Below are positions 16,703 through 25,759 of a stretch of DNA of 64,000 nt, piece after piece (the stretch's first letter is position 1; every line of letters starts with the position of its first letter). A program made the position numbers and the translations under genes. The stretch lies in NCBI RefSeq assembly GCF_033547075.1, contig NZ_CP137891.1:1984001-2048000 (forward strand), written 5' to 3'. This stretch comes from Flavobacterium ardleyense. GTDB taxonomy: Bacteria > Bacteroidota > Bacteroidia > Flavobacteriales > Flavobacteriaceae. The notes under the pieces are model-generated. The model was not told where the DNA came from. It saw nothing but the letters and a program-made list of their open reading frames with translations, and did not search any database.

Positions 16703-18493
16703 TTATATAAAATCGTCTTCTGTTGCTTCGACGCTAATTTCTTGTTCTGTGAGAAATTGTGAATTGTACAAATGCTGGTAAAAACCTTTGTCTTTTAGTA
16801 GAAGTTCCTCGTGAGTACCTTGCTCGACAATCTTCCCTTTTTCCATCACCACAATTTTGTCAGCATTCATAATTGTAGCTAGCCTATGGGCAATAACGAT
16901 TGAAGTTCGATCTTTTGTCACAGTTTCAGTAGCTTTCTGAATCAACTCTTCAGAATAAGAATCGATAGAAGAAGTCGCTTCGTCAAGAATCAAAATCCCT
17001 GGATTGCTCACGTAAGCGCGTAAAAATGCAATTAGTTGACGCTGTCCCGAAGACAACATCGCGCCGCGCTCTTTTACGTTATAATCATAACCATTTGGCA
17101 GGTCCATAATAAATTCGTGTACTCCAATAACCTTTGCCGCAGTGATCACATCCTCGCGACTCACATTAGGATTTTTGAGCATAATATTATTCATAATCGT
17201 ATCTGCAAACAAGAAAACATCTTGCAAAACAACGGCAATTTCACTTCTTAAAGAGTCTAATGTATAGTGGTTTATATCTACTCCATCGATGCAAATTGAG
17301 CCGCTTTTGATTTCGTAAAAGCGGTTTAAAAGATTGATAATTGTCGATTTTCCGGCGCCGGTCGAACCAACTATTGCAACAGTCTGACCCGGTTCAATAT
17401 CCAGATTTATACCTTTAATAACTTCCTCATTTGGAATATAAGCAAAGTGAACATCTTTAAATTCAATCTTTCCAGTAAAGTTTTTAGCTTCGATTGTACC
17501 GTCAACTTGAGTTTGATCTTCAGTGTCCAAAATGGCAAAAACCCTGTTGGCAGCAATCATTCCCATCTGCATCTCATTGAATTTATCCGCAATTTGACGA
17601 AGCGGATTGAATAGCATTCCGATAAACATGGTGTAGGAAAATAAATCTCCAAAAGTAGTTGTATTGTCTCCGCCCATAATTTTGATCCCGCCGTACCAAA
17701 CCACAAAACCAAGGGTTAGCGAGGTAATAATATCGGCGATCGGAAAGAAAACGGAGTTATACCAAATTGTTTTTACCCAAGCGTCTTTATGTTTGGCATT
17801 TATCTTTGCAAACTTTTCAGCTTCAATGTTTTCACGGTTAAAGAGTTGAACGATTTTCATTCCCGTAACTCTTTCCTGAACAAATGTATTAAGGTTGGAA
17901 ACTTGATTTCGAACTTCCTCAAATGCGACTTGCATTTTTCGCTGAAAAACTCTGGTAATGATCAGTAGTACTGGCATTGCTATTACAACGATCCAAGTTA
18001 ATTTCCAGTTCATGTAAAACATAAAAAGTAAAATCACCGCCATCTTCATCAAGTCACTCAGAATCATAAAAAGTCCTTGACTGAAAATCCTTGCAATTGC
18101 TTCAATATCACTCACCGCGCGAGTTACAAGCTGACCGACTGGTGCATTGTCAAAATATTTCATTCGGAAGTGCAAAATGTGACCAAACATCTTTATTCGG
18201 ATATCTTTTACGATATCTTGGCCGAGCCAGTTTGCCCAATAGACGAAGAAAAATTGGGATAAAACCTCTAGAATTAGGACAATCCCCATTAAAACAACGT
18301 ACATCAAAAGTCCGCCTTTATCGTCGGTTTGCAGATATCCATCAACCGTTTGCTTAAGCAAATAAGGACGTAAAGCCGCAAAAACCGATAGTGAAATAGC
18401 AAATGCAATCACACCATTAAACCGTCCTTGATAGGGTTTTGTGAATTTTAAGATCCTTTTGAAGAGGCCAGTATCGAATGCTTTTGCTTTCAT
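16703..18493 (-). CDS. ABC exporter, fused permease/ATPase (MsbA/MdlB-like)
   Basis: Homodimer-type exporter half, 596 residues. Six membrane helices cover about 20-310, followed by the ATPase domain with Walker A GSTGAGKST, the signature LSSGQRQ (usual Gly replaced by Ser in the second position, common in this clade), Walker B ILILDEATSSID and the H-loop. Probably exports lipid or a hydrophobic compound from the inner membrane. It stands 104 bp downstream of truA on the same strand. Confidence 0.88.
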   Translation of the reverse strand: MKAKAFDTGLFKRILKFTKPYQGRFNGVIAFAISLSVFAALRPYLLKQTVDGYLQTDDKGGLLMYVVLMGIVLILEVLSQFFFVYWANWLGQDIVKDIRIKMFGHILHFRMKYFDNAPVGQLVTRAVSDIEAIARIFSQGLFMILSDLMKMAVILLFMFYMNWKLTWIVVIAMPVLLIITRVFQRKMQVAFEEVRNQVSNLNTFVQERVTGMKIVQLFNRENIEAEKFAKINAKHKDAWVKTIWYNSVFFPIADIITSLTLGFVVWYGGIKIMGGDNTTTFGDLFSYTMFIGMLFNPLRQIADKFNEMQMGMIAANRVFAILDTEDQTQVDGTIEAKNFTGKIEFKDVHFAYIPNEEVIKGINLDIEPGQTVAIVGSTGAGKSTIINLLNRFYEIKSGSICIDGVDINHYTLDSLRSEIAVVLQDVFLFADTIMNNIMLKNPNVSREDVITAAKVIGVHEFIMDLPNGYDYNVKERGAMLSSGQRQLIAFLRAYVSNPGILILDEATSSIDSYSEELIQKATETVTKDRTSIVIAHRLATIMNADKIVVMEKGKIVEQGTHEELLLKDKGFYQHLYNSQFLTEQEISVEATEDDFI

Positions 18494-18597
18494 TTAAAAT
18501 TTTTAAGGAGCTATTTGTTTTGCTCGCTATGGGTGTATTTTCAAAATCTATAATTCTTTTTCAAAGTAAAAAATTCGTTCTACGAATAGAAATCTAA

Positions 18598-19353
18598 TCA
18601 ATTGGAATTAGAAATGTAATCGTACTCAACTTCTGTAAGATACAAACCGTGAGCGGGGACCGAGAACCCGGCTTCGGATCGCTTTTTACTATCAATTATA
18701 AATTCAAATTCTTCCAATGTTATTTTGTTTGTTCCAACATTTATTAATGTCCCAACAATTGCTCGCACCATATTTCGCAAAAAACGATCGGCGCTTATGG
18801 TAAAAATAAGGGAATTCTCATTTCTTTCCCAAACCGCTTTTGTGATTTTACAACGAAAGTTATTAACCTCAGTATGGACTTTCGAAAAACTCTCGAAATC
18901 AGTTTTTTGTAATAAAATTTCTGCCGCCTTATTCATTAACTCCAAATCTAAAGTATGTCGGAAATACCAACTTCCCTCGATATAAAAAGGATTTTTATGC
19001 TGATTTATCAGATATTCGTACGTTCTTTTCTTTGCGTCAAAGCGGGCGTGCGCATCTTGTGCTACTGGCAAAATATCTATAACGGCAATATCTTTTGGTA
19101 ACAGGGAATTGAGTTTAAAAATACATATATCAACTTCATACGGCAGCATTTCTATTTCAAAATGTGCATACATAACTTGTGCATGAACGCCAGTATCTGT
19201 GCGCCCTGCAGCAACTACAGATATTTCTTTACGCAAAATCGTGTGCATAGCCTTTTGCAAAGTTTCTTGAACACTTAGGGCATTAGGCTGTATTTGCCAA
19301 CCGTGATAAGCAGTTCCCTTGTACGAAAATTTTAAAAAATACCTCAATCGCAA
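18598..19353 (-). CDS. truA: tRNA pseudouridine(38-40) synthase TruA
   Basis: Converts uridines 38-40 in the tRNA anticodon arm to pseudouridine. The 251 residues begin RYFLKFSYKGTAYHGWQIQPN and carry the catalytic motif GRTDTGVHA with Asp53; FLRNMVRAIVGTL lies in the C-terminal half. Length is typical. Divergent from the phosphoesterase gene. Confidence 0.95.
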   Translation of the reverse strand: MRLRYFLKFSYKGTAYHGWQIQPNALSVQETLQKAMHTILRKEISVVAAGRTDTGVHAQVMYAHFEIEMLPYEVDICIFKLNSLLPKDIAVIDILPVAQDAHARFDAKKRTYEYLINQHKNPFYIEGSWYFRHTLDLELMNKAAEILLQKTDFESFSKVHTEVNNFRCKITKAVWERNENSLIFTISADRFLRNMVRAIVGTLINVGTNKITLEEFEFIIDSKKRSEAGFSVPAHGLYLTEVEYDYISNSN

Positions 19354-19485
19354 CTTTTTTTTTTGACTGATGCAAAGATACTTATAATTTGAGGAGGTTT
19401 GAAATGACGAATTGCAACAAAATGTTAATTTAAAGACGGTTGAATTTTAGTAATTTTACCGAAAGTATTCTTTAAAAACCTCTCC

Positions 19486-19983
19486 ATGACTCGTATTTTA
19501 CTTCTTTCCGACACACATTCATATATAGATGATAATATTATCGCTTATGCAAAAACGGTAGACGAAGTATGGCATGCTGGAGATATTGGGAATCTTGCTG
19601 TTACCGATGCATTGGCGAAGATAAAACCACTTCGCGCTGTTTATGGCAATATTGATGATCACCTGGCAAGGTTAACTTTCCCGCTGAACAATCGTTTTAT
19701 GTGCGAAGGAGTTGATGTTTGGATTACTCATATTGGCGGATATCCAGGAAAATATAGTCCAGCTATAAAAGAAGAAATGGCAAACAATCCTCCAAAACTA
19801 TTTATTTGCGGACATTCGCATATTCTGAAAGTGATTTTTGATAAAAAGAATAATCTCTTGCATCTAAATCCCGGTGCTGCAGGTATTAGTGGTTTTCATC
19901 AAGTGCGGACTATGCTACGTTTTAATATTGATGGTGAGAATATTAAAGATTTAGAAATAATTGAGTATCCTAAAAAAGCATAA
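19486..19983 (+). CDS. Metallophosphoesterase, YfcE/MJ0936 type
   Basis: Calcineurin-like phosphodiesterase, 165 residues. The metal-binding motifs are in order: DTHSY (9-13), GDIGN (32-36), GNID (54-57), THIGG (81-85) and GHSH (113-116). The length fits the single-domain YfcE family. Substrate unknown. Confidence 0.9.
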   Translation: MTRILLLSDTHSYIDDNIIAYAKTVDEVWHAGDIGNLAVTDALAKIKPLRAVYGNIDDHLARLTFPLNNRFMCEGVDVWITHIGGYPGKYSPAIKEEMANNPPKLFICGHSHILKVIFDKKNNLLHLNPGAAGISGFHQVRTMLRFNIDGENIKDLEIIEYPKKA

Positions 19984-19986
19984 AAA

Positions 19987-20014
19987 AAGCCCGAACATTT
20001 GTTCGGGCTTCTCT
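19987..20014 (+). terminator. Terminator between the phosphoesterase and DUF4293 genes
   Basis: AAGCCCGAAC (19987-19996) pairs with GTTCGGGCTT (20001-20010) and has A/T flanks. It may act in both directions, since the flanking genes converge. Confidence 0.85.
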
Positions 20015-20041
20015 TCGCACTAATAAACTAAGATTATAGGA

Positions 20042-20452
20042 CTACCTCAATCTGTCTACTGATTTTACGAGATCTTCATCCTTTTTGATGGCTTTGTTGG
20101 CCAAAACCAACATCACGATAGAAACAATAGGTAGAAACATCCCAATACCTTTCTCAGAAACTTCCGCCTCTCCAGATACATTTAGAAAACGATATACAAA
20201 CAATCCCAATAAAATTAAATTCAAAATTATCACAACTCGGTTTACTACAAACTGTTGTTGTCTTTTTTTATAGGTCAATATACTCCATACAATTAATGCT
20301 GATCCCAAACCGAATAACACGGTATAAATCTGATCTTGCATAAAGTAGAAATCACCTGAATCTTTTAATACCCATAACGGCGTCAAAAACGGAACTATTG
20401 CCATAAAAATAAAGGCTATAAATAGGTACACTGTCTGAATACGTTGAAGCAT
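20042..20452 (-). CDS. DUF4293-family membrane protein
   Basis: The 136-residue protein begins MLQRIQTVYLF, the usual start of this Bacteroidota family, and has four hydrophobic segments with short loops. The start is set at the ATG at 20452; the frame runs 35 codons further up through basic, unlikely sequence. It is divergent from rho, an arrangement I recall in other flavobacteria. Function unknown. Confidence 0.85.
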   Translation of the reverse strand: MLQRIQTVYLFIAFIFMAIVPFLTPLWVLKDSGDFYFMQDQIYTVLFGLGSALIVWSILTYKKRQQQFVVNRVVIILNLILLGLFVYRFLNVSGEAEVSEKGIGMFLPIVSIVMLVLANKAIKKDEDLVKSVDRLR

Positions 20453-20637
20453 GTTTTGTAATTTAAAGACACAAAAATATATTTTCTTTTTTACATAAAC
20501 TATTGTATCGTAAATGTTTTTTCGTATTATTGCATAATAAAGTCGTAAGTACTTCATTCTTCGACAGTAGCTAAATACAACAAAATTACTCTATCCAATT
20601 TTAGTAAATTACTTCACAACTAACTCAAGAACATTAC

Positions 20638-22371
20638 ATGTTTGACATTTCTGTATTAAAAGAAATGAAGCTTCCTGAGCTTCAAGAAATTGCAAAAGCA
20701 AAAAAAATTAAATATGCCGGCGTCAAGAAAGAAACTCTGGTTTATCAGATTCTTGACTTCCAAGCCGCCAATCCAGAAACAGGAGTTTCGGAGCCAAAAT
20801 CTATAGCGACAGAAGAGGCACCAAAGCAGAAACGAGCTAGAGTTCAAAATGAAAAATCTCCAGCCATTACTGCAGATCGATCTGAACGTGGTAATGAAAC
20901 GGTTGAAGACAGTGCCAAAGTAACTACTGAAACTGCTGAAATGCTTCCCGTGATAAAGGAAAAAATTGGAAAACTTATTAAATTTAAGAAAGCAATCCAA
21001 GCAGATCCCATTAGAGAGAATCAAACTGAGCGAACCCAGATTACTTCTGAAGTGCAAGGTAAAAAGAGTGATAGCAACGCTCCAGACTCAGTTTCTCAAG
21101 AAGCTCCGCAGCAAGAACAAAGAGAAAAACCTCAGCATCAGCATCCGCAGCACAAAGCAAGTCAAAAAGATGCTATTCGTCCGAATGATAAGGCAAATCA
21201 AAACAATCCGAATTTCAAAGGCAAAAAGAACAATTATAAAGATGCTGATTTTGAATTTGACGGAATAATAGAAAGCGAAGGAGTTTTAGAAATGATGGCT
21301 GATGGCTATGGTTTCTTGAGATCTTCAGATTACAATTATCTTGCCTCGCCAGATGATATTTACCTTTCAACCTCACAAATTAGACTTTTTGGACTTAAAA
21401 CCGGAGACACTGTAAAAGGTGTGGTAAGACCTCCAAAAGAAGGAGAGAAATTCTTTCCTCTTGTAAAAGTTCTAAAAATCAACGGACACGATCCACAAGT
21501 TGTTCGCGATCGTGTTTCTTTTGAGCACCTAACACCAATTTTTCCATCTGAGAAATTCAACCTTGCCGAAAGACAAAGTACCATTTCAACAAGAATTATC
21601 GATTTGTTCTCGCCAATTGGGAAGGGACAAAGAGGAATGATTGTGGCGCAGCCAAAAACGGGTAAAACGATGTTGCTAAAGGATATTGCCAATGCAATTG
21701 CGGCAAATCACCCTGAAGTTTACTTGATTGTTTTGCTTATTGACGAGCGTCCGGAAGAGGTTACCGATATGCAGCGAAATGTTCGTGGAGAAGTAATTGC
21801 TTCAACATTTGACCGAGAGCCGCAAGAGCACGTAAAAATTGCCAATATTGTTCTTGAAAAAGCCAAGAGATTGGTAGAATGCGGTCACGATGTAGTGATT
21901 TTACTAGATTCTATTACGCGTCTTGCTCGTGCATACAACACAGTCCAGCCCGCTTCTGGAAAGGTTTTGAGTGGTGGTGTGGATGCAAATGCGCTACAAA
22001 AACCTAAGAGATTCTTTGGAGCTGCTCGTAATGTTGAAAACGGCGGATCGCTTAGTATTATCGCGACGGCGCTTACCGAAACTGGTTCAAAAATGGACGA
22101 AGTTATCTTCGAAGAGTTTAAAGGTACGGGTAATATGGAGCTTCAATTGGATCGAAAAATTGCCAATCGTCGTATTTTCCCAGCAATCGATCTTACATCT
22201 TCAAGCACGCGTCGTGACGATCTTTTGCTTGATGCGCAGACAATTCAGCGTATGTGGATTATGAGAAAATACCTTTCAGATATGAATCCTGTAGAGGCGA
22301 TGGACTTTATTAATGACCGTTTTAAAAAGACAAAAAACAATGCAGAGTTTCTGATTTCGATGAATGATTAA
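20638..22371 (+). CDS. rho: Transcription termination factor Rho, extended form
   Basis: Hexameric RNA helicase that ends transcription. The 577 residues comprise a Rho_N helical domain (1-47), a Gln/Lys/Glu-rich disordered insert (about 50-205) that makes it far longer than the 419-residue E. coli protein, a cold-shock RNA-binding domain (about 210-285; GYGFLRS), and the RecA-like ATPase with Walker [10 protein letters not shown], the [13 protein letters not shown] segment and Q-loop/R-loop regions. Such inserts are usual in Bacteroidota. Followed by its own hairpin terminator. Confidence 0.95.
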   Translation: MFDISVLKEMKLPELQEIAKAKKIKYAGVKKETLVYQILDFQAANPETGVSEPKSIATEEAPKQKRARVQNEKSPAITADRSERGNETVEDSAKVTTETAEMLPVIKEKIGKLIKFKKAIQADPIRENQTERTQITSEVQGKKSDSNAPDSVSQEAPQQEQREKPQHQHPQHKASQKDAIRPNDKANQNNPNFKGKKNNYKDADFEFDGIIESEGVLEMMADGYGFLRSSDYNYLASPDDIYLSTSQIRLFGLKTGDTVKGVVRPPKEGEKFFPLVKVLKINGHDPQVVRDRVSFEHLTPIFPSEKFNLAERQSTISTRIIDLFSPIGKGQRGMIVAQPKTGKTMLLKDIANAIAANHPEVYLIVLLIDERPEEVTDMQRNVRGEVIASTFDREPQEHVKIANIVLEKAKRLVECGHDVVILLDSITRLARAYNTVQPASGKVLSGGVDANALQKPKRFFGAARNVENGGSLSIIATALTETGSKMDEVIFEEFKGTGNMELQLDRKIANRRIFPAIDLTSSSTRRDDLLLDAQTIQRMWIMRKYLSDMNPVEAMDFINDRFKKTKNNAEFLISMND

Positions 22372-22390
22372 ACTTTTAAATATATTTATA

Positions 22391-22419
22391 AAAAGCCACT
22401 AATTTCTAGTGGCTTTTTT
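22391..22419 (+). terminator. Terminator after rho
   Basis: AAAAGCCACT (22391-22400) pairs with AGTGGCTTTT (22408-22417), followed by T. Confidence 0.88.
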
Positions 22420-22434
22420 GTTGGTGCATTTTTT

Positions 22435-23075
22435 GGCTTTCGCCGAAAGAATTTATGTAGACGAATTATTTTTAAATTTTGCATTTATCGTATTCTGTCA
22501 AGTGAAGCGTTCGAATTTGATTTCTGTCGAAGTAGTATCGCAGATTGAAATTATAGTGATTTTTAGAACTTCCAAGACTGCGGGCACGGATTGCAAATCC
22601 GCACTATCGGGTTTTTTGCTTTCAGTTGAATTACTGCTGCTAAATATCATTTATAATTAAGTTTAATGTGGATAGTTTGCGGGCACGGATTATAAATCCG
22701 CGCTATCGGGTATCGGGTTTTATGTTGGTGTATTTTTTTGGCTTTCGCGGAAAGAATTTATGTAGATGAATTATTTTTAAATTTTGCATTTATCCTATTC
22801 TGTCAAGTGAAGCGTTGGAATTTGGTTTCTGTCGAAGTAGTAACGCAGATTGAAATTATAGTGATTTTTAGAATTTCTAAGACTGCGGACACGGATTGCA
22901 AATCCGCGCTATCGAGGTATTGCTGCTAAATATCATTTATAATTAAGTTCAATTTACATAGTTTGCGGGCACGGATTATAAATCCGCGCTATCGCGAGCA
23001 TTGCTGTTAAATTTCATTCATAACTAAGTTTTATGTGGTTAGTTTGCGGGGGACGGATTATAAATCCGCTCTATT
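22435..23075. repeat. Tandem/nested repeat island with five 15-bp palindromes
   Basis: The block 22435-22610 recurs at 22740-22914 (offset 305, few mismatches). A second block, 22631-22708 (TGCTGCTAAATATCATT onward), recurs at 22917-22994 and, more divergent, at 22995-23075. Each block carries CGGATTGCAAATCCG or CGGATTATAAATCCG: 22587-22601, 22686-22700, 22892-22906, 22972-22986 and 23054-23068. Plus-strand frames across it (ending in a repeated KSALS peptide) are taken as non-coding. No gene is seen in 22372-23361. Confidence 0.9.
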
Positions 23076-23156
23076 TCAAGGAAGATTCAACTATTGTTTT
23101 ATAGGGAATGCTGCGACCTCTGGAAAGTCGAAATTTTCTTCGTTAAATGAACGTTT

Positions 23157-23300
23157 GCGAGAAGGATGGTAGGGGAAATCCTTTTCTGGGAAGTCCCGCG
23201 GAGCGAGGACTTGCCAGAAAAGATTGGGACCGGACAGCCTGACCACCGCCATACGAAATTTTGAATTTTACCGAAAATCTCCTGGCGGTGGGCTCGCCCT
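23157..23300 (+). repeat. Structured dispersed repeat, copy C
   Basis: The closing stem GCGAG (23157-23161) pairs with CTCGC (23293-23297). The long middle hairpin pairs 23181-23196 with 23207-23222 with one mismatch. A third stem CCACCGCC (23243-23250) pairs with GGCGGTGG (23284-23291). Confidence 0.85.
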
Positions 23301-23302
23301 AA

Positions 23303-23340
23303 AAAAAACCCGAAGTACTTATTAAAAGTATTCGGGTTTT
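23303..23340 (-). terminator. Terminator after the endonuclease gene
   Basis: AAAACCCGAAGTACTT (23305-23320) pairs with the complementary arm ending at 23340, with one mismatch; on the minus strand a T-run follows. Confidence 0.85.
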
Positions 23341-23361
23341 GGAAATATTATAAGGTCAGAA

Positions 23362-24453
23362 TTAGTTGATTAAAACTTTTTTGGTAATCGTTTTGTTGTC
23401 AGAAGTCAACTTCAAAAAATAGAAACCACTTGGCAAATCCTGAATTGAGTAGGTATTATTTACTGATGAAGGTTTAGAAATTTTCTGCATTAACTGACCG
23501 TTGATGGTAACCAATTCGATAGTTTCTAATGGAGCTTCGGTCGTAATATTGATATTGTGATCGTAACTTGGATTTGGATATACAGACACAGATGCTAGCA
23601 AATCAAATTGGGAAACAGCCAATGCAGGCCAACGATTTTGAGCCATTGGGCCACCCCAAATCATTGTTGCCAAATATGGATTATCGATAAAAGGATTTCT
23701 ATTTCCTTGCCCGTATTGATTGCTGGTATTGGACAGATAAGTATTCCTATTGTCTTCATATTGCGACACTGGATCTTCGGCATTCCACTGAAGAAGTAGG
23801 TTGATCATGCTGGCATCCAACGTATTTGAAGTTCCAACTGCCACTCCACTAGGCAGGCATTGGCTTCCATAGCGTAGATACATATACATCATCATTCGCG
23901 CGACATCGCCTTTCCACTCGTCTCCGGGATACCATAGTGATGAGACAATTTTTGAATTCCCAGATCCTGGACCGAATTTTAAATTGTCTCTTTGACCATT
24001 TCGCTGCACGTCACATGCACGCAGGTGATGCACATCAGAGTTGGCCGCGGTTGAAGAAAGATTTGGAGTTCCTAGTGATCTCGCGTAAGTATGCTCTCTA
24101 TTCCACTCGCAAACTGCGCCACCACCGTCGCTATTTTTATTTCTTCTTCTATGATCGTTGTCGTCTCCTGGGGATGCCGGACACATATTAGCGCTAAAGC
24201 CATATAGGAGCAAAAGGTTTTGATTTGAAGTGTCTTCTGGATCCAAATCGGTAACCTGAATAGCTTTCTCTGCTTCGGCGTATGTTAATATATTGGTGTG
24301 AGTGGCGGTAAGTTTTGTTGCTAATGCAGCTTTTAGGCTAGTTCCAGTTTGAACAAAATTAAAACCATTATAATATGGGGCGGCAGGAGCACCATCTTGA
24401 GCAAATACTGCAGCAACCATAAAGGAAGCCCAAAGGGTAAAAGTTTTTTTCAT
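23362..24453 (-). CDS. Secreted endonuclease I family nuclease with T9SS sorting domain
   Basis: Extracellular nuclease, probably for DNA scavenging. The 363 residues have a signal peptide (1-18, ending VFAQ), the endonuclease I domain with EWNREHTYARS and the metal-site region SDVHHLRACD, a segment GDVARMMMYMYLRYG typical of the family, and a C-terminal T9SS type A sorting domain (about 290-363: YPNPS, LPSGFYFLKLTS, TKKVLIN). It lies 3 bp beyond the rRNA methylase gene (stop at 24457) on the same strand, so the two may be co-transcribed. Confidence 0.92.
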   Translation of the reverse strand: MKKTFTLWASFMVAAVFAQDGAPAAPYYNGFNFVQTGTSLKAALATKLTATHTNILTYAEAEKAIQVTDLDPEDTSNQNLLLLYGFSANMCPASPGDDNDHRRRNKNSDGGGAVCEWNREHTYARSLGTPNLSSTAANSDVHHLRACDVQRNGQRDNLKFGPGSGNSKIVSSLWYPGDEWKGDVARMMMYMYLRYGSQCLPSGVAVGTSNTLDASMINLLLQWNAEDPVSQYEDNRNTYLSNTSNQYGQGNRNPFIDNPYLATMIWGGPMAQNRWPALAVSQFDLLASVSVYPNPSYDHNINITTEAPLETIELVTINGQLMQKISKPSSVNNTYSIQDLPSGFYFLKLTSDNKTITKKVLIN

Positions 24454-24456
24454 AAA

Positions 24457-25674
24457 TTAATTTTCTTTACGTTCCATCAATGCCATATAAAACCCATCAA
24501 AACCTGACTCAGAGGCCAAAATCTTTCTGTCTTCCACGAATTTAAATTCTTGTCCACTTTCTGTCTTTAAGAACTTTTCTATCTGTTCCTGATTTTCTGA
24601 AGGCAATATAGAGCAAGTAGCATATACCAATTTGCCACCGGGCTTGACAATTTTTGAGTAACGCTCTAAAATATCTGCCTGTACTGCACGTATATTATCT
24701 ATAAATTCGGGTTGCAACTTCCACTTGGCATCAGGATTTCTTTTAAGAACTCCCAAACCACTACAAGGAGCATCAATTAAAACTCTATCAGCTCTTTCAT
24801 GCAATTTTTTGATGATTTTTGTGCTGTCAATAATACGATATTCTATGTTAAAAGCACCATCTCTTTTTGCACGAAGTTTAAGTTGCTTTAATTTACTTTC
24901 GTATAAATCCATTGCGATAAGTTGGCCTTTGTTTTCCATCAATGCTGCGATATGGAGTGATTTTCCACCAGCACCTGCGCAGGTATCAACAACTCTCATC
25001 CCTGGTTTTACATCTAGAAAGGCAGCGACTAGCTGTGAATTTGCATCTTGAACTTCGAAAAATCCTTCTCTAAAAGCGTCGGTCATAAAGACATTGGCAC
25101 GTTCTCTTAGCACTAAAGCATCTGGTTGATCTGGTAGCGTATCTGTATGAATGTCCAAATCCATCAGGATAGCACGAAGCTTTTCTCTTGTGCATTTGAG
25201 TGTATTTACTCTCAAAATAACTTTTGCTGGTTGATTTTGAGCTGCAATCTCTTTGGTCCACACTTCTTCACCCAATTCAGCAACGCCAACTTCGTCCATC
25301 CAATCTGGAATAGATTCGCGCATTGTTCGGATTTTTGACAGTTCGTCAAAACGTCCTTTAATTTTCCTTTCTGGAGTTCCCTCTAATTGTTTCCAATCTG
25401 GAATAGGGTAGCCTCGAAGAACTGCCCAAACGGCAAACATTCTCCAAATATTCTCTCGGTTGTATGGGGCACGTACCTCGGCAATTTCGGCGTAAAGTCG
25501 TTTCCAACGTACAACTTCGTATATAGTCTCTGCAACAAATTTTCTGTCGGAGCTTCCCCAACGTTTGTCTTTTTTAAGTGCTCGGGCAACAACCTTGTCG
25601 GCATATTCGCCTTCATTGAAAATTGCATTAAGTGAATCGATTGTTGTATAAACTAAGTTTCTGTGTAATCTCAT
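24457..25674 (-). CDS. RsmB/NOP-family rRNA/tRNA cytosine-C5 methyltransferase
   Basis: SAM-dependent RNA m5C methylase, 405 residues. An N-terminal NusB-like/RNA-binding part (about 1-190) precedes the methylase domain: DTCAGAGGKSLH (SAM), DAPCSGLGVLKRNPD (motif IV, PCS) and TCSILPSENQEQ (motif VI with the catalytic Cys). Both Cys of the two-cysteine mechanism are present. The most likely target is 16S rRNA, but RsmB and RsmF types cannot be separated by eye. Confidence 0.9.
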   Translation of the reverse strand: MRLHRNLVYTTIDSLNAIFNEGEYADKVVARALKKDKRWGSSDRKFVAETIYEVVRWKRLYAEIAEVRAPYNRENIWRMFAVWAVLRGYPIPDWKQLEGTPERKIKGRFDELSKIRTMRESIPDWMDEVGVAELGEEVWTKEIAAQNQPAKVILRVNTLKCTREKLRAILMDLDIHTDTLPDQPDALVLRERANVFMTDAFREGFFEVQDANSQLVAAFLDVKPGMRVVDTCAGAGGKSLHIAALMENKGQLIAMDLYESKLKQLKLRAKRDGAFNIEYRIIDSTKIIKKLHERADRVLIDAPCSGLGVLKRNPDAKWKLQPEFIDNIRAVQADILERYSKIVKPGGKLVYATCSILPSENQEQIEKFLKTESGQEFKFVEDRKILASESGFDGFYMALMERKEN

Positions 25675-25759
25675 TTTTTATTAATTGAGGGGCAAAGGTA
25701 TCACATTTTTTTCAGCGAGTGGAGATTCCATTCTGCTATATGATTTACCATTTATTTTT

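Noticed and set aside
22409..22929. Two plus-strand frames (83 and 63 codons) with similar products ending in KSALS
   Set aside because: They are translations of the duplicated palindromic repeat; similarity follows from the DNA duplication, and start contexts lie in the rho terminator.
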